Source: JADJVL01 sp046331545 (GTDB lineage: Bacteria; Acidobacteriota; Holophagae; Holophagales; Holophagaceae). From it: a DNA stretch of 64,000 nt. Made by a program: the position numbers and the translations under genes. Below are positions 1-9,257 of this stretch, in pieces. Positions within the stretch are counted from its first letter, which is position 1; the number at the start of each line of letters is the position of its first letter. The DNA lies in the NCBI GenBank assembly GCA_046331545.1, contig JAXLQR010000002.1, positions 2,356,001-2,420,000 of the forward strand, in the 5' to 3' direction. The notes under the pieces are model-generated. The model saw only the letters and a list, made by a program, of their open reading frames with translations, searched no databases and was not told the origin of the DNA.

Positions 1-1
1 C

Positions 2-175
2 ACCGAGATGGGCGTGGTGGCGGACCTGGACTTGGCCCTGCTGGACCGGGCCCGATCCAATGGGTCGGTCCTGAACTTCAAAGATGCAGGACGGGATACC
101 CTGCATACGCTATTCGACGGGAACGTCACCCTGTATGAGCGGCCCTGGATTGAGGCGGGCTCCCCCGGAGCTTGA
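2..175 (+). CDS. C-terminal fragment, possible carbon-nitrogen hydrolase (5' end outside window)
   Basis: An open frame enters from the left edge and stops at TGA 173-175, giving 57 residues without a start. The stretch GVVADLDLALLDRAR followed by GSVLNFKD resembles the last strand and helix of nitrilase-superfamily (C-N hydrolase) proteins, where a 'VADLDL.LL...R' segment precedes the C-terminal arm. The catalytic Glu-Lys-Cys triad would lie upstream of the window, so activity cannot be judged. Codon use is like the neighbouring GC-rich genes. The family assignment is from memory of the C-terminal pattern only and is tentative. Confidence 0.4.
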   Translation, partial: TEMGVVADLDLALLDRARSNGSVLNFKDAGRDTLHTLFDGNVTLYERPWIEAGSPGA

Positions 176-347
176 GCTGCGCCCGAGCCTTGGATTGGAC
201 TCCCGCCGGTCCCTGTGCAAAGGCAGCCTAGAAGGGATCAGCAACCCACGGCAGACCAAGGCTAAAACCCCCGCTGGACTGATCTTCGGAGGGGTGTTGG
301 ATGCATGATGATCCCAAGACTGGCCTGCTATCGCATGGAGGGACGCC

Positions 348-2102
348 TTGAGTATGCGAAGGAAGTTGGAATTTCATGTTGCTTCCCCGTGGGTGGCCTT
401 CCTCGGCCAGCTATTGATGAGCGTGTGGGCGCCCTCCCGGAGCCTTGCGATTCTGCTCCTGCTTTGGATCCCAAACCGACCTTGCCTCGCCGCCCAAGCA
501 TCCAGCCCGGTGCCTCAAACGGGTGCGGCAGTGAAGTTCCATGGAGAGACGATCTTCATCATCCAGGCACGCGTGGGAGCTTTCACTCCGGAAGGCAGGG
601 CTGCCGCGATCGCCGCCCGCCTGGAACAACTGGAGGGGAATCCCTTCAAGCCCGTTCCGGAGATCGGGATCTCCGACGATGGGACGAGCGCCCTCGCGAT
701 GGCCGGAGACCTGATTTTGTTCTCGGTGACGGAGGAGGATGCGCGATTGGCCTCCACGGATCGGCTCAGCCTGGCTAGGGCCCGGGCGGATGCGGTCCGA
801 CAGTCGCTGACAAGCCATCGATTCCAGACTCGTTTCCGGACCATCTGGACGTCGGCGCTCTGGACACTGCTGGCCACGGGACTCGCATGGGCAGGTTTCC
901 GGCTGCTCAAATTGGCATTCCAGCGGGTTCGGCGTGGGGCTGAGAAGGCGATTCCCAACAGGATCGGAGCGATACGCATCCAGCGAATGGAACTGCTGAG
1001 CGCTGGACAGTCCCAAGCGGTGGTCCTGAAGGGTCTGGGTGTCTTGAGGTCCCTGGCCTACCTCGCTTTCGGGTATTTCTATCTCAGCGTCCTCTTCAGT
1101 CTTTTTCCCGCAACTCGGGGCCTCGCGTCCAAGCTCATGGACCTGGGTGTCACGCCCGTCGTCTCCTTCGGCAGGGCCATCACGGCTTTCATCCCGAACC
1201 TGTTCTTCCTGGCCCTGATCGCCCTGGTCACGCACTGGGTGCTCAAGTTCCTGCGGCTCGTGTTCGACGGGATCCAAGCCGGTAAGCTCGTGCTCAAGGC
1301 CTTCCACGCCGAGTGGGCTGATCCGACGCAGAAGCTGGCGCGCATCCTCATCCTGGCCTTCGCGCTCGTCCTGGCCTTCCCGTACCTCCCTGGTTCAGGC
1401 TCGGAGGCCTTCAAGGGGGTCTCCCTTTTCCTGGGTGTCCTGTTCAGCCTCGGATCCTCCGGTGCGATGACCAACTTGGTGGCTGGCGTCCTGCTCACCT
1501 ACATGCGCCCCTTCAAGATCGGAGACAGGGTCCAGATCGGGGAGACGGTGGGCGACGTCCTGGAGCGCACTGCCCTCGTGACGCGGATTCTCACCATCAA
1601 GAACGTGGAAGTCAGCATCCCCAACAGCACGGTCCTGACGGATAGGGTTCTGAACTTCAGTTCACAGGCACGCCACGAAGGTCTGATCCTCCACACGACG
1701 GTCACCATCGGCTATGACGCGCCCTGGCGAACCGTGCATGAGTTGCTCATCAAGGCCGCACAGGACACCGAGGGGATCCTCAAGAACCCCGCACCCTTCG
1801 TGCTCCAAACCAGCCTGGACGACTTCTACGTCTCGTACCAGGTCAACTGCTACACGGACCAGCCCAACCGGATGGCCACGATCTACGCGGATCTTCACGC
1901 CAACATCCAGGACCAGTTCAACGCAGGGGGCGTGGAGATCATGAGCCCCCATTACCGGGCAGCACGGGACGGGAATGCTCCAGCCATGCCGGCCGGGCAG
2001 CTACCTAAGGACCACCTCCCCCTGGCCTTCAAGGTGCAAACGATCCCCGCGGAAGGGCCCGGAACCTCTGGAGCCTCCGCCGGGGTCGGTGAGATAAAGT
2101 GA
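348..2102 (+). CDS. MscS-family mechanosensitive ion channel with periplasmic N-terminal domain
   Basis: This 584-residue protein is a small-conductance mechanosensitive channel that would release ions and solutes on hypo-osmotic shock. A hydrophobic N-terminus (about 16-48) ending in CLAAQ looks like a signal or anchor segment. It is followed by a soluble part to about 160, then several membrane spans (about 165-345). The Gly/Ala-rich pore helix with GSSGAMTNLVAGVL leads into RPFKIGDRVQIG, the start of the cytoplasmic beta domain, and VEVSIPNSTVL follows as in MscS. It is about twice the length of E. coli MscS. The start is TTG with GGAGGG five bases upstream; ATG 354 is the alternative. Neighbours are antiporters and a compatible-solute pathway, consistent with osmotic adaptation. 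Confidence 0.88.
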   Translation: MSMRRKLEFHVASPWVAFLGQLLMSVWAPSRSLAILLLLWIPNRPCLAAQASSPVPQTGAAVKFHGETIFIIQARVGAFTPEGRAAAIAARLEQLEGNPFKPVPEIGISDDGTSALAMAGDLILFSVTEEDARLASTDRLSLARARADAVRQSLTSHRFQTRFRTIWTSALWTLLATGLAWAGFRLLKLAFQRVRRGAEKAIPNRIGAIRIQRMELLSAGQSQAVVLKGLGVLRSLAYLAFGYFYLSVLFSLFPATRGLASKLMDLGVTPVVSFGRAITAFIPNLFFLALIALVTHWVLKFLRLVFDGIQAGKLVLKAFHAEWADPTQKLARILILAFALVLAFPYLPGSGSEAFKGVSLFLGVLFSLGSSGAMTNLVAGVLLTYMRPFKIGDRVQIGETVGDVLERTALVTRILTIKNVEVSIPNSTVLTDRVLNFSSQARHEGLILHTTVTIGYDAPWRTVHELLIKAAQDTEGILKNPAPFVLQTSLDDFYVSYQVNCYTDQPNRMATIYADLHANIQDQFNAGGVEIMSPHYRAARDGNAPAMPAGQLPKDHLPLAFKVQTIPAEGPGTSGASAGVGEIK

Positions 2103-2135
2103 AGTCCCTCTCGCACACAGTTCCTGGATTCCGCC

Positions 2136-3374
2136 TTGCCCCACGCCCTCTCCATCCCGCTCGTGGTTGCCGCCTGCGGCGCGCTCTTCTTCCTCGGCCA
2201 CGCCCTGGAGGCGCTCTTCCGCAGGCACCGGATTCCCGACGTGCTGCCCCTCATCGTGGTGGGCTATCTGGTCGGGCCGGCGACGGGCTGGATCCGCCCG
2301 CTTGGGGGCACCACCATCGAGCACGTCTTCAGCCACGTGGCCCTGATCATCATCCTCTTCCACGGCGGGCTGGACCTGAGGCTGGCGGCCATGAAGGAGA
2401 GCGCCTTGCCGGCACTGCACGTGTCGCTGGGGGGGATGGGGCTGAACGTCCTCGTAGTGACGGCCCTAGCCCATTGGACCGGGGCCCAGACATGGCAGGC
2501 CTCCATCCTCCTCGGCGTGGCCCTGGCGCCCCTCGCGGCCACCGTGGCGATTCCGCTCCTGGAGCACCTTCGCCTCTCCCCCCGCACAGGGGCCATGCTC
2601 ACCCTCGAATCGGCCCTGGGGGACGTGGTCACGGTGGTGGGCGTCCTGACCCTTGCCGGGGCCTTTGCCGGAGCCGGATCGGGCGTCGGTCACGCCATCG
2701 GCGGGTTCCTTTCCAGCCTCTTCGCGGCCCTCGTCATCGGCCTGGCCGCCGCGCTCTTCTGGTCACTGGTGTTGGGCCGGGTCCAGCAGCTCGCCAAGAC
2801 TTCGTTCGCCACCGAAGCCCTGCTGCTCGTCGTTGCGGGACTCACGGAATGGCTTGGCTTTTCCGGCGCCATCGGCGCCCTGGCCTTCGGCATCGGCCTG
2901 CGGAACCTGGATCACCTGCTCCCCCCGTCGCTGGCGAAGAGCCTGCGGTTGAACCCCCAGGGGCTCACGGAGACGGAGAACGCCCTGCTCGCGGAGGCCG
3001 TCTTCATCCTCAAGCTTTTCTTCTTCGTCTACCTCGGGACCCAGATCCGCCTCAACGACATCCGGATCTTGGGCATGGGAGCCCTCGTCACCCTGGCGCT
3101 GGTGGTCATCCGCCAGGCCTTCTTCCACGGCCAGAAGGCCCTGGCCCCAGAGGCGGCGGAACGCCGCCTCGTAGCCTGGCTGATTCCCAAGGGCCTGGCC
3201 ACCGCGGTGGTGGCCTCGGTCCCCCTCGAAATGGGCTTGCCCGGCGGCGCATGGATCCGGGACGTGGCCTATGCCGTGATCCCTATTTCCATCCTCGTCA
3301 CGAGCCTCGGCGTGGCCCTCCTCGCGCGCAAGCCCGCGCCGGAGGCGCAGGACCCGGACGATGCACCGAGCTGA
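2136..3374 (+). CDS. Cation:proton antiporter (CPA family)
   Basis: This 412-residue, very hydrophobic protein has about 11-12 membrane segments. Early motifs RIPDVLPLIVVGYLVGP and LIIILFHGGLDL are typical of monovalent cation:proton antiporters (Na+/H+ exchanger domain), where the GGLDL segment is conserved. No C-terminal TrkA-N or CNT regulatory domain is present, so this is a bare transporter. The assigned start is TTG, 33 bases after the MscS stop, with a weak ribosome site; a downstream GTG near 2163 is possible. It is probably co-transcribed with the MscS gene. The ion (Na+ or K+) cannot be told from sequence. Confidence 0.85.
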   Translation: MPHALSIPLVVAACGALFFLGHALEALFRRHRIPDVLPLIVVGYLVGPATGWIRPLGGTTIEHVFSHVALIIILFHGGLDLRLAAMKESALPALHVSLGGMGLNVLVVTALAHWTGAQTWQASILLGVALAPLAATVAIPLLEHLRLSPRTGAMLTLESALGDVVTVVGVLTLAGAFAGAGSGVGHAIGGFLSSLFAALVIGLAAALFWSLVLGRVQQLAKTSFATEALLLVVAGLTEWLGFSGAIGALAFGIGLRNLDHLLPPSLAKSLRLNPQGLTETENALLAEAVFILKLFFFVYLGTQIRLNDIRILGMGALVTLALVVIRQAFFHGQKALAPEAAERRLVAWLIPKGLATAVVASVPLEMGLPGGAWIRDVAYAVIPISILVTSLGVALLARKPAPEAQDPDDAPS

Positions 3375-3534
3375 GGGCCGGTGAGGGGCAGGGACGTCGC
3401 GCATCCTTGATCTGGCGGGATGGATGGCCCACACTCGACGTTGATCAATCCAAGGGTGCGGCGCCCCGGCGCTGCAGGCTCCAGGAAGGTCGGGCCGCCT
3501 TCCAGCGATTCGGACTTCGCGAAAGGAGCTGCCC

Positions 3535-4938
3535 ATGGGCCTGAGCGCTGGTGGATTTAAGCCGTCGGCTCCGGCCGAAATCAGCCCCAGTCCGGCCAAG
3601 ACCGCCGGAGTCGCCACGGGCTCTAGCCCGCGGATCGCGATGGTCTCGACCCACGGCTACGTGGCGGCGAACCCGCCACTGGGCGCCGCCGACACGGGCG
3701 GCCAGGTAGTCTTCGTGCTGGAACTGTCCAAGAAGCTTGCGCAGCTCGGCTACGAAGTGGACATCTGGACGCGCCGATTCGAGGAGCAGCCGGCGGTCGA
3801 GCCGGTGGCCCCGCAGGTCCGCATCCTCCGCATCCCCTGCGGCGGACCGAATTTCATTCCCAAGGAATACCTCGCGCGGCATCTGGACGAATGGGTCCAG
3901 AACGCCTTGGACGTCATCCATCGCGAGGATCTGCGCTATCAGTTCATTGACACCCACTACTGGGACGCCGGCGTGGCTGGAAGGCTGATGGGCCGGGCCC
4001 TGGGCGTGTCCCATGTGCACACCCCGCACTCCCTGGGGCTCTGGAAGAAGCAGCAGATGGAGCGGGACTACCCAGAGAACGCGGAGGCCTTCGAGGCCCA
4101 GTACAACTTCGGCGAACGAATCCGGGAGGAGACCAGCCTCTACACAGAAGCTTCCCTCGTGGTGGCGACCACGCCCATCCAGCTGGACCACATCCTCCAC
4201 GAATACGGGCTGCCAGCCCAGAAGTGCCGGATGATCCCTCCCGGCTACGACGATCTCCGGTTCTTCCCCGTGGGCGAGCACAGCCGGGAAGCGATCCGCC
4301 AGCGCCTGGGCTTCCAGGGGAAGGTCGTCCTCGCCCTCGGCCGCCTGGCACGTAACAAGGGCTATGACCTCCTCTTGGACGGCTTCGCCGTACTGGCTTC
4401 TCGGGAGCCCGACGCCCGGCTGCACCTCGCGGTGGGAGGGACGGCTCCCACCGCAGCGGAGGACTCCTTGCTCGACGAGCTCAAGGCCCGGGTTGGGGAC
4501 CTGGGGATCTCGGGGAAGGTGGTCTTCGGGGACTACATCCCTGACGAGGACTTGCCGGACTACTACCGGGCGGCGGACCTCTTCGCCCTTTCCAGCCGCT
4601 ACGAGCCCTTCGGGATGACCGCCATCGAGGCCATGGCCTCGGGAACGCCCGTGGTGGTGACTGTCCACGGGGGGCTGCACCGGGTCCTCACCTACGGGCG
4701 ACATGCCCTTTTCGCCGATCCCTTCGACAAGGAGGACCTCGGCATCACCATGTCCAAGGTCTTCCGCCTGGATCGGCTGCGGCGGCGCCTGGGCCGCATG
4801 GGCGCCTACAAAGCCAGGAGCCTGTTCACCTGGTCGGGCGTCGCCCAGCAGCTGCTCGCGACCGTGAACGGTGGCCCCGGGCTGGAGCGGCTGATGGAGG
4901 ACACCGAATGGGAGGAGCCCTGGAATGACAGCGACTAG
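3535..4938 (+). CDS. GT4 glycosyltransferase, mannosylfructose-phosphate synthase-like (sucrose-phosphate synthase family)
   Basis: This 467-residue GT-B enzyme is expected to join a nucleotide-activated hexose to fructose-6-phosphate. The donor/acceptor loop GAADTGGQ (residues 50-57) and EVDIWTRRFE match the SPS/mannosylfructose-phosphate synthase branch. HTPHSLG follows, then RYEPFGMTAIEAMASG, the ExxE-like nucleotide-sugar motif near residue 355. The sequence is, from memory, strikingly like Agrobacterium MfpsA (GDP-mannose donor), more so than like cyanobacterial SPS. The start has AAGGAG seven bases upstream. The 3' end overlaps the phosphatase-hydrolase gene by 14 bases, implying translational coupling. 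The product is mannosylfructose-6-phosphate or, less likely, sucrose-6-phosphate. Confidence 0.82.
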   Translation: MGLSAGGFKPSAPAEISPSPAKTAGVATGSSPRIAMVSTHGYVAANPPLGAADTGGQVVFVLELSKKLAQLGYEVDIWTRRFEEQPAVEPVAPQVRILRIPCGGPNFIPKEYLARHLDEWVQNALDVIHREDLRYQFIDTHYWDAGVAGRLMGRALGVSHVHTPHSLGLWKKQQMERDYPENAEAFEAQYNFGERIREETSLYTEASLVVATTPIQLDHILHEYGLPAQKCRMIPPGYDDLRFFPVGEHSREAIRQRLGFQGKVVLALGRLARNKGYDLLLDGFAVLASREPDARLHLAVGGTAPTAAEDSLLDELKARVGDLGISGKVVFGDYIPDEDLPDYYRAADLFALSSRYEPFGMTAIEAMASGTPVVVTVHGGLHRVLTYGRHALFADPFDKEDLGITMSKVFRLDRLRRRLGRMGAYKARSLFTWSGVAQQLLATVNGGPGLERLMEDTEWEEPWNDSD

Positions 4939-7009
4939 GCTCTTCTGCTCGGACCTGGACGGGACCCTCCTGGGAAATCCCGAGGCCACCCGGCGCTTCA
5001 AGGAGGTCTGGGAATCCCTGCCGCGGGATGGGCGCCCGCTGCTCTGCTACGCCTCGGGCCGGATGGTCCAGGACGTGATCGACCTCCTGGCGACCGACCT
5101 CCTCCCCTGGCCGGAGTACATCATCGGCGGCGTGGGCACCCAGATCTACGACGGCATCCACAAGCGGCCCTTCAGCGCCTTCAACCACGAGTTCCGGAAG
5201 GGCTGGGACCTCGAGCTGGTGGAGCGCCTGGTGTCCGACTTCCGCGGCGTGGTGCGGCAGCCCCCGGAATTCCTCCACCCCTACAAGTCCAGCTGGTACC
5301 TCCCCCACGCCAGCGCGGAGACATTGGCGGCGCTGGAACAGAAGCTGGCGAAGGCCGGCCTCGAGGTGAGCGTCGTGTACTCCAGTGACCGGGACCTGGA
5401 CGTGCTGCCGAGGGCCTCCCACAAGGGCGGAGCCCTCCAGTGGCTCTGCGGGACCCTGGGCCTCCCCCTGGAGGCCGTGCTCGTGGCCGGGGATTCGGGG
5501 AACGACAGCAGCATGTTCCTGCTCCCGGGCGTGCGGGGGATCGTGGTGGAGAACGCCCAGACCGAGCTGGTGGAGGCCGTGGTCCACCTGCCGACCTTCA
5601 GCGCCACCCGCCTGATGGCCGACGGCGTGCTGGAGGGCCTCAAGCACTTCGGCGTCATCCCCGACACCCCGGCCCTGGAGACCCGTGACCCAGCGGGCGC
5701 GGACATGGATCCCACCCTGCGGATGCTCTTCGACGAGGCCGCCCTCGGGTCCCTCACATCCAGCGAGCGGGACCTGATCATCGAAGGCTACGAGATGGCC
5801 CTCGTGGCCCTTCGCAAGAACATCACGCCCCTCGGCTTCTCCGCCTGCTCGACCGCGGACAACGAGACCACCGGGACGGATGCGAACTACCGCAGCGTCT
5901 GGGCCCGGGACGGCGCCATCACCATCGTGTCCACCTCCGACCTTGCGGCGCCGGTTCTCAGGGAGGCCCAGAAGGCCACCCTGAGGACCCTCTTCGACAA
6001 CCTCTCCCCCAACGGGCTGGTGCCGACCCTCGTACGCCTCGATGACGGCCGGCCCGAGTACAGCGGGGTCGGGGGGATCTGCTCCGTGGATAGTGGCCTC
6101 TGGGCCGTCATCGCCTTCTACCACTACGTCCGCGCGACCGGGGACCTGGCGCTCCTGGAGACCTACGCCGACCGCCTCCAGCGGGTGATGGACCGCCTGG
6201 CGGCCCTGGACAACAACAACGACGGCCTCATCGAGATCCCCGAGGCCGGGGACTGGACGGACCTCTTCGGCCGGAGCTACCACGTGCTCTACGACGAAGT
6301 GCTGTGGTTCCGGGCCACCGTGAACTACGCGCGGCTCCTGGAGTACCTCAAGCGCTTCGACGCCGCCGCCGAGTACCTCCGGCGCTCCCGGGAGATCCGG
6401 GGCCGGATCCTCACCGACTTCTGGCCCAGCACCCAGCCCAGGGACGGAGGCGGGACCCACGCCTTCACCGAGCAGCAGTTCTCCCTGGGGGACGCCCGGT
6501 ACCTGCTGGCGGAGATCACGCCCTTCCAGTTCAACTGGCGCTGCGACGTCTTCGGCAACATCCTCGCCTTCCTGAGCAACGTGCTGGATCAGGAGCGGGC
6601 GCGGATCGCCTTCAAGTTCATGTGGGGCGTGGGCGTGAACGAGCCCTACCCGGTGGCGAACCTCTACCCGCCGGTGCAGAGCGGCGACCCGGACTGGCGG
6701 CCCTACTTCACCGTGAACCTGCTGAACCTCCCGGACCACTACCACAACGGCGGGATCTGGCCCTTCATCGGGGGGATGTGGGTCCGCTTCATCCACCGCC
6801 TGGGCCTCTACGACGTGGCCTGCCACGAACTGGTGAAGCTCGCCGAGCTGAACCGCCTGGGCCGGGGCCAGGCCTGGGAGTTCAACGAGTGGATCCACGC
6901 GCGCACGGGCCGTCCCATGGGCAAGGCCTTCCAGGCCTGGTCCGCCGCTTCCTACCTCCACGCCTGCCACGAGCTGCAGATCAACCCGGAGCAGATCCCC
7001 CATGACTGA
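4925..7009 (+). CDS. Fused HAD sugar phosphatase (MFPP/SPP-like) and GH100-like invertase domain
   Basis: This 694-residue protein has two enzymes in one chain. Residues 1 to about 245 are a HAD-IIB phosphatase: DLDGT nucleophile loop (10-14), IIGGVG, VVYSSDRDLDVLP, SHKGG lysine motif and GDSGND metal-binding loop, as in mannosylfructose- and sucrose-phosphate phosphatases. Residues from about 260 to the end form an (alpha/alpha)6 glycosidase with YRSVWARDGA, VDSGLWAVI, WRCDVFGNILAFL, YHNGGIWPFIGG and FQAWSAASYL. The last two match the GH100 neutral/alkaline invertase signatures. The phosphatase would finish synthesis of the disaccharide; the glycosidase would split it to fructose plus hexose. 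It overlaps both neighbours (14 and 8 bases). A fusion of synthesis and breakdown is unusual. Confidence 0.8.
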   Translation: MTATRLFCSDLDGTLLGNPEATRRFKEVWESLPRDGRPLLCYASGRMVQDVIDLLATDLLPWPEYIIGGVGTQIYDGIHKRPFSAFNHEFRKGWDLELVERLVSDFRGVVRQPPEFLHPYKSSWYLPHASAETLAALEQKLAKAGLEVSVVYSSDRDLDVLPRASHKGGALQWLCGTLGLPLEAVLVAGDSGNDSSMFLLPGVRGIVVENAQTELVEAVVHLPTFSATRLMADGVLEGLKHFGVIPDTPALETRDPAGADMDPTLRMLFDEAALGSLTSSERDLIIEGYEMALVALRKNITPLGFSACSTADNETTGTDANYRSVWARDGAITIVSTSDLAAPVLREAQKATLRTLFDNLSPNGLVPTLVRLDDGRPEYSGVGGICSVDSGLWAVIAFYHYVRATGDLALLETYADRLQRVMDRLAALDNNNDGLIEIPEAGDWTDLFGRSYHVLYDEVLWFRATVNYARLLEYLKRFDAAAEYLRRSREIRGRILTDFWPSTQPRDGGGTHAFTEQQFSLGDARYLLAEITPFQFNWRCDVFGNILAFLSNVLDQERARIAFKFMWGVGVNEPYPVANLYPPVQSGDPDWRPYFTVNLLNLPDHYHNGGIWPFIGGMWVRFIHRLGLYDVACHELVKLAELNRLGRGQAWEFNEWIHARTGRPMGKAFQAWSAASYLHACHELQINPEQIPHD

Positions 7010-7961
7010 AACAGGGTTCCTTTCGGACGCGCCCTCCCCGGAGGGGGGCCTCCTCCGCATCGGCATCGACCTGGGCGGCACCAAGATCGAGATCCTGGCC
7101 CTGGATGGCAACGGCCGTGAGCTGGTGCGCAAGCGCGTCCCCACGCCCCGGGAAGACTACGCGGGGATCCTGGATGCCCTCGAAAGGCTGATCCGGGACG
7201 TCGAAGCGGGCCTGGGACAGCGGGGCAGCGTCGGCATCGGGACGCCCGGCGCTCTTTCCCGGGCGACCGGGCTCATGAAGAACGCCAACTCGACCTGCCT
7301 CAATGGCCAGCCCCTGCAGCGCGATCTCGAAGACCGGCTGGGCCGGAGCATCCGCATGGCCAACGACGCGAACTGCTTCGCGCTCTCCGAGGCCACGGAC
7401 GGGGCCGGCCAAGGTGCCCCCGTGGTGTTCGGCGTCATCCTAGGCACCGGCGTCGGCGGTGGGATCGTCGTCCAGGGGCGGGTCCTCGGTGGCGCCAACG
7501 CCGTCGCAGGGGAATGGGGCCATAACCCCATGCCATTCTGCTCGGATTGGGACTGTCCGCTCCCGGCCTGCTACTGCGGCAAGCGCGGGTGCATCGAGAC
7601 CTTCCTCTCGGGGCGCGGCCTAGAAGCTGACCACGCCAGGGTCGTTGGGCAGGCGCTCTCTGCCCCGTCCATCGCAGAGGGGGCCGAAACCGGAGACGCC
7701 GCCTGCATCGCCACCCTCGCCCGCTACGAGGACCGCCTGGCCCGTGGGCTCGCCCACGTCATCAACATTCTGGACCCGGACACCATCGTCCTGGGAGGTG
7801 GGCTCTCCGGGATCCGGCGTCTGTACCGGACCGTGCCGGAGCTCTGGCCGCGTTACGTGTTCTCGGACCAGGTGGCCACGAAGCTTGTCCCCAACCAACA
7901 CGGGGACTCCAGCGGGGTCCGAGGTGCGGCCTGGCTGTGGGGTCCCAAGGACAGCGGTTGA
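7002..7961 (+). CDS. ROK-family fructokinase
   Basis: This 319-residue sugar kinase of the ROK family has IGIDLGGTKIE as the phosphate-binding loop near residue 20. NDANCFALSEA carries the catalytic Asp region. GVILGTGVGGGIV follows, and a zinc-binding segment runs from GHNPMPFC to CYCGKRGCIETFLSG. These features match bacterial ROK fructokinases (Mak-type). It follows the phosphatase-glycosidase gene with an 8-base overlap, so it is probably made in step with it and would phosphorylate the fructose (or mannose) released by the GH100-like domain back to the hexose-6-phosphate acceptor. Substrate assignment rests on motif style and context. Confidence 0.83.
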   Translation: MTETGFLSDAPSPEGGLLRIGIDLGGTKIEILALDGNGRELVRKRVPTPREDYAGILDALERLIRDVEAGLGQRGSVGIGTPGALSRATGLMKNANSTCLNGQPLQRDLEDRLGRSIRMANDANCFALSEATDGAGQGAPVVFGVILGTGVGGGIVVQGRVLGGANAVAGEWGHNPMPFCSDWDCPLPACYCGKRGCIETFLSGRGLEADHARVVGQALSAPSIAEGAETGDAACIATLARYEDRLARGLAHVINILDPDTIVLGGGLSGIRRLYRTVPELWPRYVFSDQVATKLVPNQHGDSSGVRGAAWLWGPKDSG

Positions 7962-8018
7962 GGCCGATGGCCCCACCTTCCTGGCTCTTTCCCGCAAGCG
8001 TTTTCGGAGCGACATCCC

Positions 8019-9257
8019 ATGCTGGCCCTCCTGATGGCCGACCCCATCGCCCACTCCCTCTTGCTCCTGGCCATCGTCTGGTCAGCCGCCAAGATCGGAG
8101 GCGAACTGGCGCAGCGGCTCCGACTACCTGCCGTGGTCGGGGAATTGGCCGTGGGTGTGGCTCTCGCGAGTCTGCATCGCTCCTTCCCGAATCTGCCGGA
8201 CGTGGCTCGGCACCCTCATGCCGACTTCCTCGCCAACCTCGGCATCGTGGTGTTGATGTTCGCGGTGGGGCTTGAGTCCACGGTTCCGCAGATGATAAAG
8301 GTTGGGTTTGCCTCCTTGCGGGTCGCGGTGGTTGGCGTCGTAGCTCCCATGACACTTGGGCTGCTGGGCGCTCGGCTGCTGCTGCCAGCAGGAACACCCT
8401 TCGCCGTGGAACTCTTTATCGGAGCCTGCCTTTGCGCTACCTCCATCGGCATCTCGGCGCAGGTCCTGCGGGAGAAGAACGTCTTGGCCTCCCAGGAAGG
8501 GCGGGTGATCGTCGGAGCCGCGGTGCTGGACGACGTGTTGGGCCTCCTCGTCCTGGTACTGGTGACGGGACTTGCGACCTCTGCTGCCCAGGGTGGATCT
8601 GTGCCCTGGCGCAGCATCGGGTTGACTCTGGCGCTGGCCACGGGATTTCTGACCGTGGCCCTCACACTCGGTCGCTGGTTGACGCCCCACTTCTTCCGCT
8701 TGGCCAGCCGGCTTAGGGGCGAACAGCTCTTGCTTCCGGCTGCGATGGGATATGCCTTCTTCATGGCCTGGATCGGCAACCTTGCGGGCCTTGCGCCCAT
8801 CGTCGGGGCCTACGCGGCTGGGCTCATCCTCGAGCCCATCCATCTGGAATTTCTGGAGGCCCGGGAACGGCACAGCCTCGAAACCCTCGTACACCCCCTG
8901 CTTTCTGTTCTGGCCCCGGTGTTCTTCGTGGTGATGGGGGCCCGCGTGGACATGAGCGCCCTGGGCGAGTTGCGCACCTTGGGCCTCGCACTAGCCCTCA
9001 CGGCATTGGCAATCGTCGGCAAGTTCCTCACTGGTTTTGTCGCAGGGAAGGGTCTCCGGACCTCTTGGGTCGGCTGGGGTATGGTTCCCAGAGGCGAGGT
9101 AGGTCTGATCTTTGTCGCGACCGGGGCAGCGTTGAAGGTTGGAGGGGAACCTTTGCTCACACCTCATGTCCAGGCTGCCGTCGTCACCGCCATCATGCTC
9201 ACCACGGTTGCCGGACCCATTGGGTTGGGCCGGACCGTGAGTCGCAGCCAGCGCTGA
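8019..9257 (+). CDS. CPA2-type cation:proton antiporter
   Basis: This 412-residue integral membrane protein has about 12 spans. RLPAVVGELAVGVAL is the typical CPA2 'LP.VvGEll.Gi.lGP'-like N-terminal motif. LGIVVLMFAVGLE matches the conserved FxaGLE segment, and AAVLDDVLGLLVL carries the paired Asp residues of electrogenic Na+/H+ or K+/H+ exchangers. GWGMVPRGEVGLIF near the C-terminus matches the 'm.prGEv.lv' motif. No TrkA-N domain follows. GGAG lies nine bases before the ATG; an in-frame ATG five codons later is possible. It lies 57 bases after the fructokinase stop and may share its transcript. Confidence 0.87.
   Translation: MLALLMADPIAHSLLLLAIVWSAAKIGGELAQRLRLPAVVGELAVGVALASLHRSFPNLPDVARHPHADFLANLGIVVLMFAVGLESTVPQMIKVGFASLRVAVVGVVAPMTLGLLGARLLLPAGTPFAVELFIGACLCATSIGISAQVLREKNVLASQEGRVIVGAAVLDDVLGLLVLVLVTGLATSAAQGGSVPWRSIGLTLALATGFLTVALTLGRWLTPHFFRLASRLRGEQLLLPAAMGYAFFMAWIGNLAGLAPIVGAYAAGLILEPIHLEFLEARERHSLETLVHPLLSVLAPVFFVVMGARVDMSALGELRTLGLALALTALAIVGKFLTGFVAGKGLRTSWVGWGMVPRGEVGLIFVATGAALKVGGEPLLTPHVQAAVVTAIMLTTVAGPIGLGRTVSRSQR

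Noticed and set aside
3375..3534. Promoter or riboswitch before the glycosyltransferase
   Set aside because: Only a short TTGATCAA palindrome and GC-rich stems are present; no convincing -35/-10 pair or conserved aptamer could be assigned.
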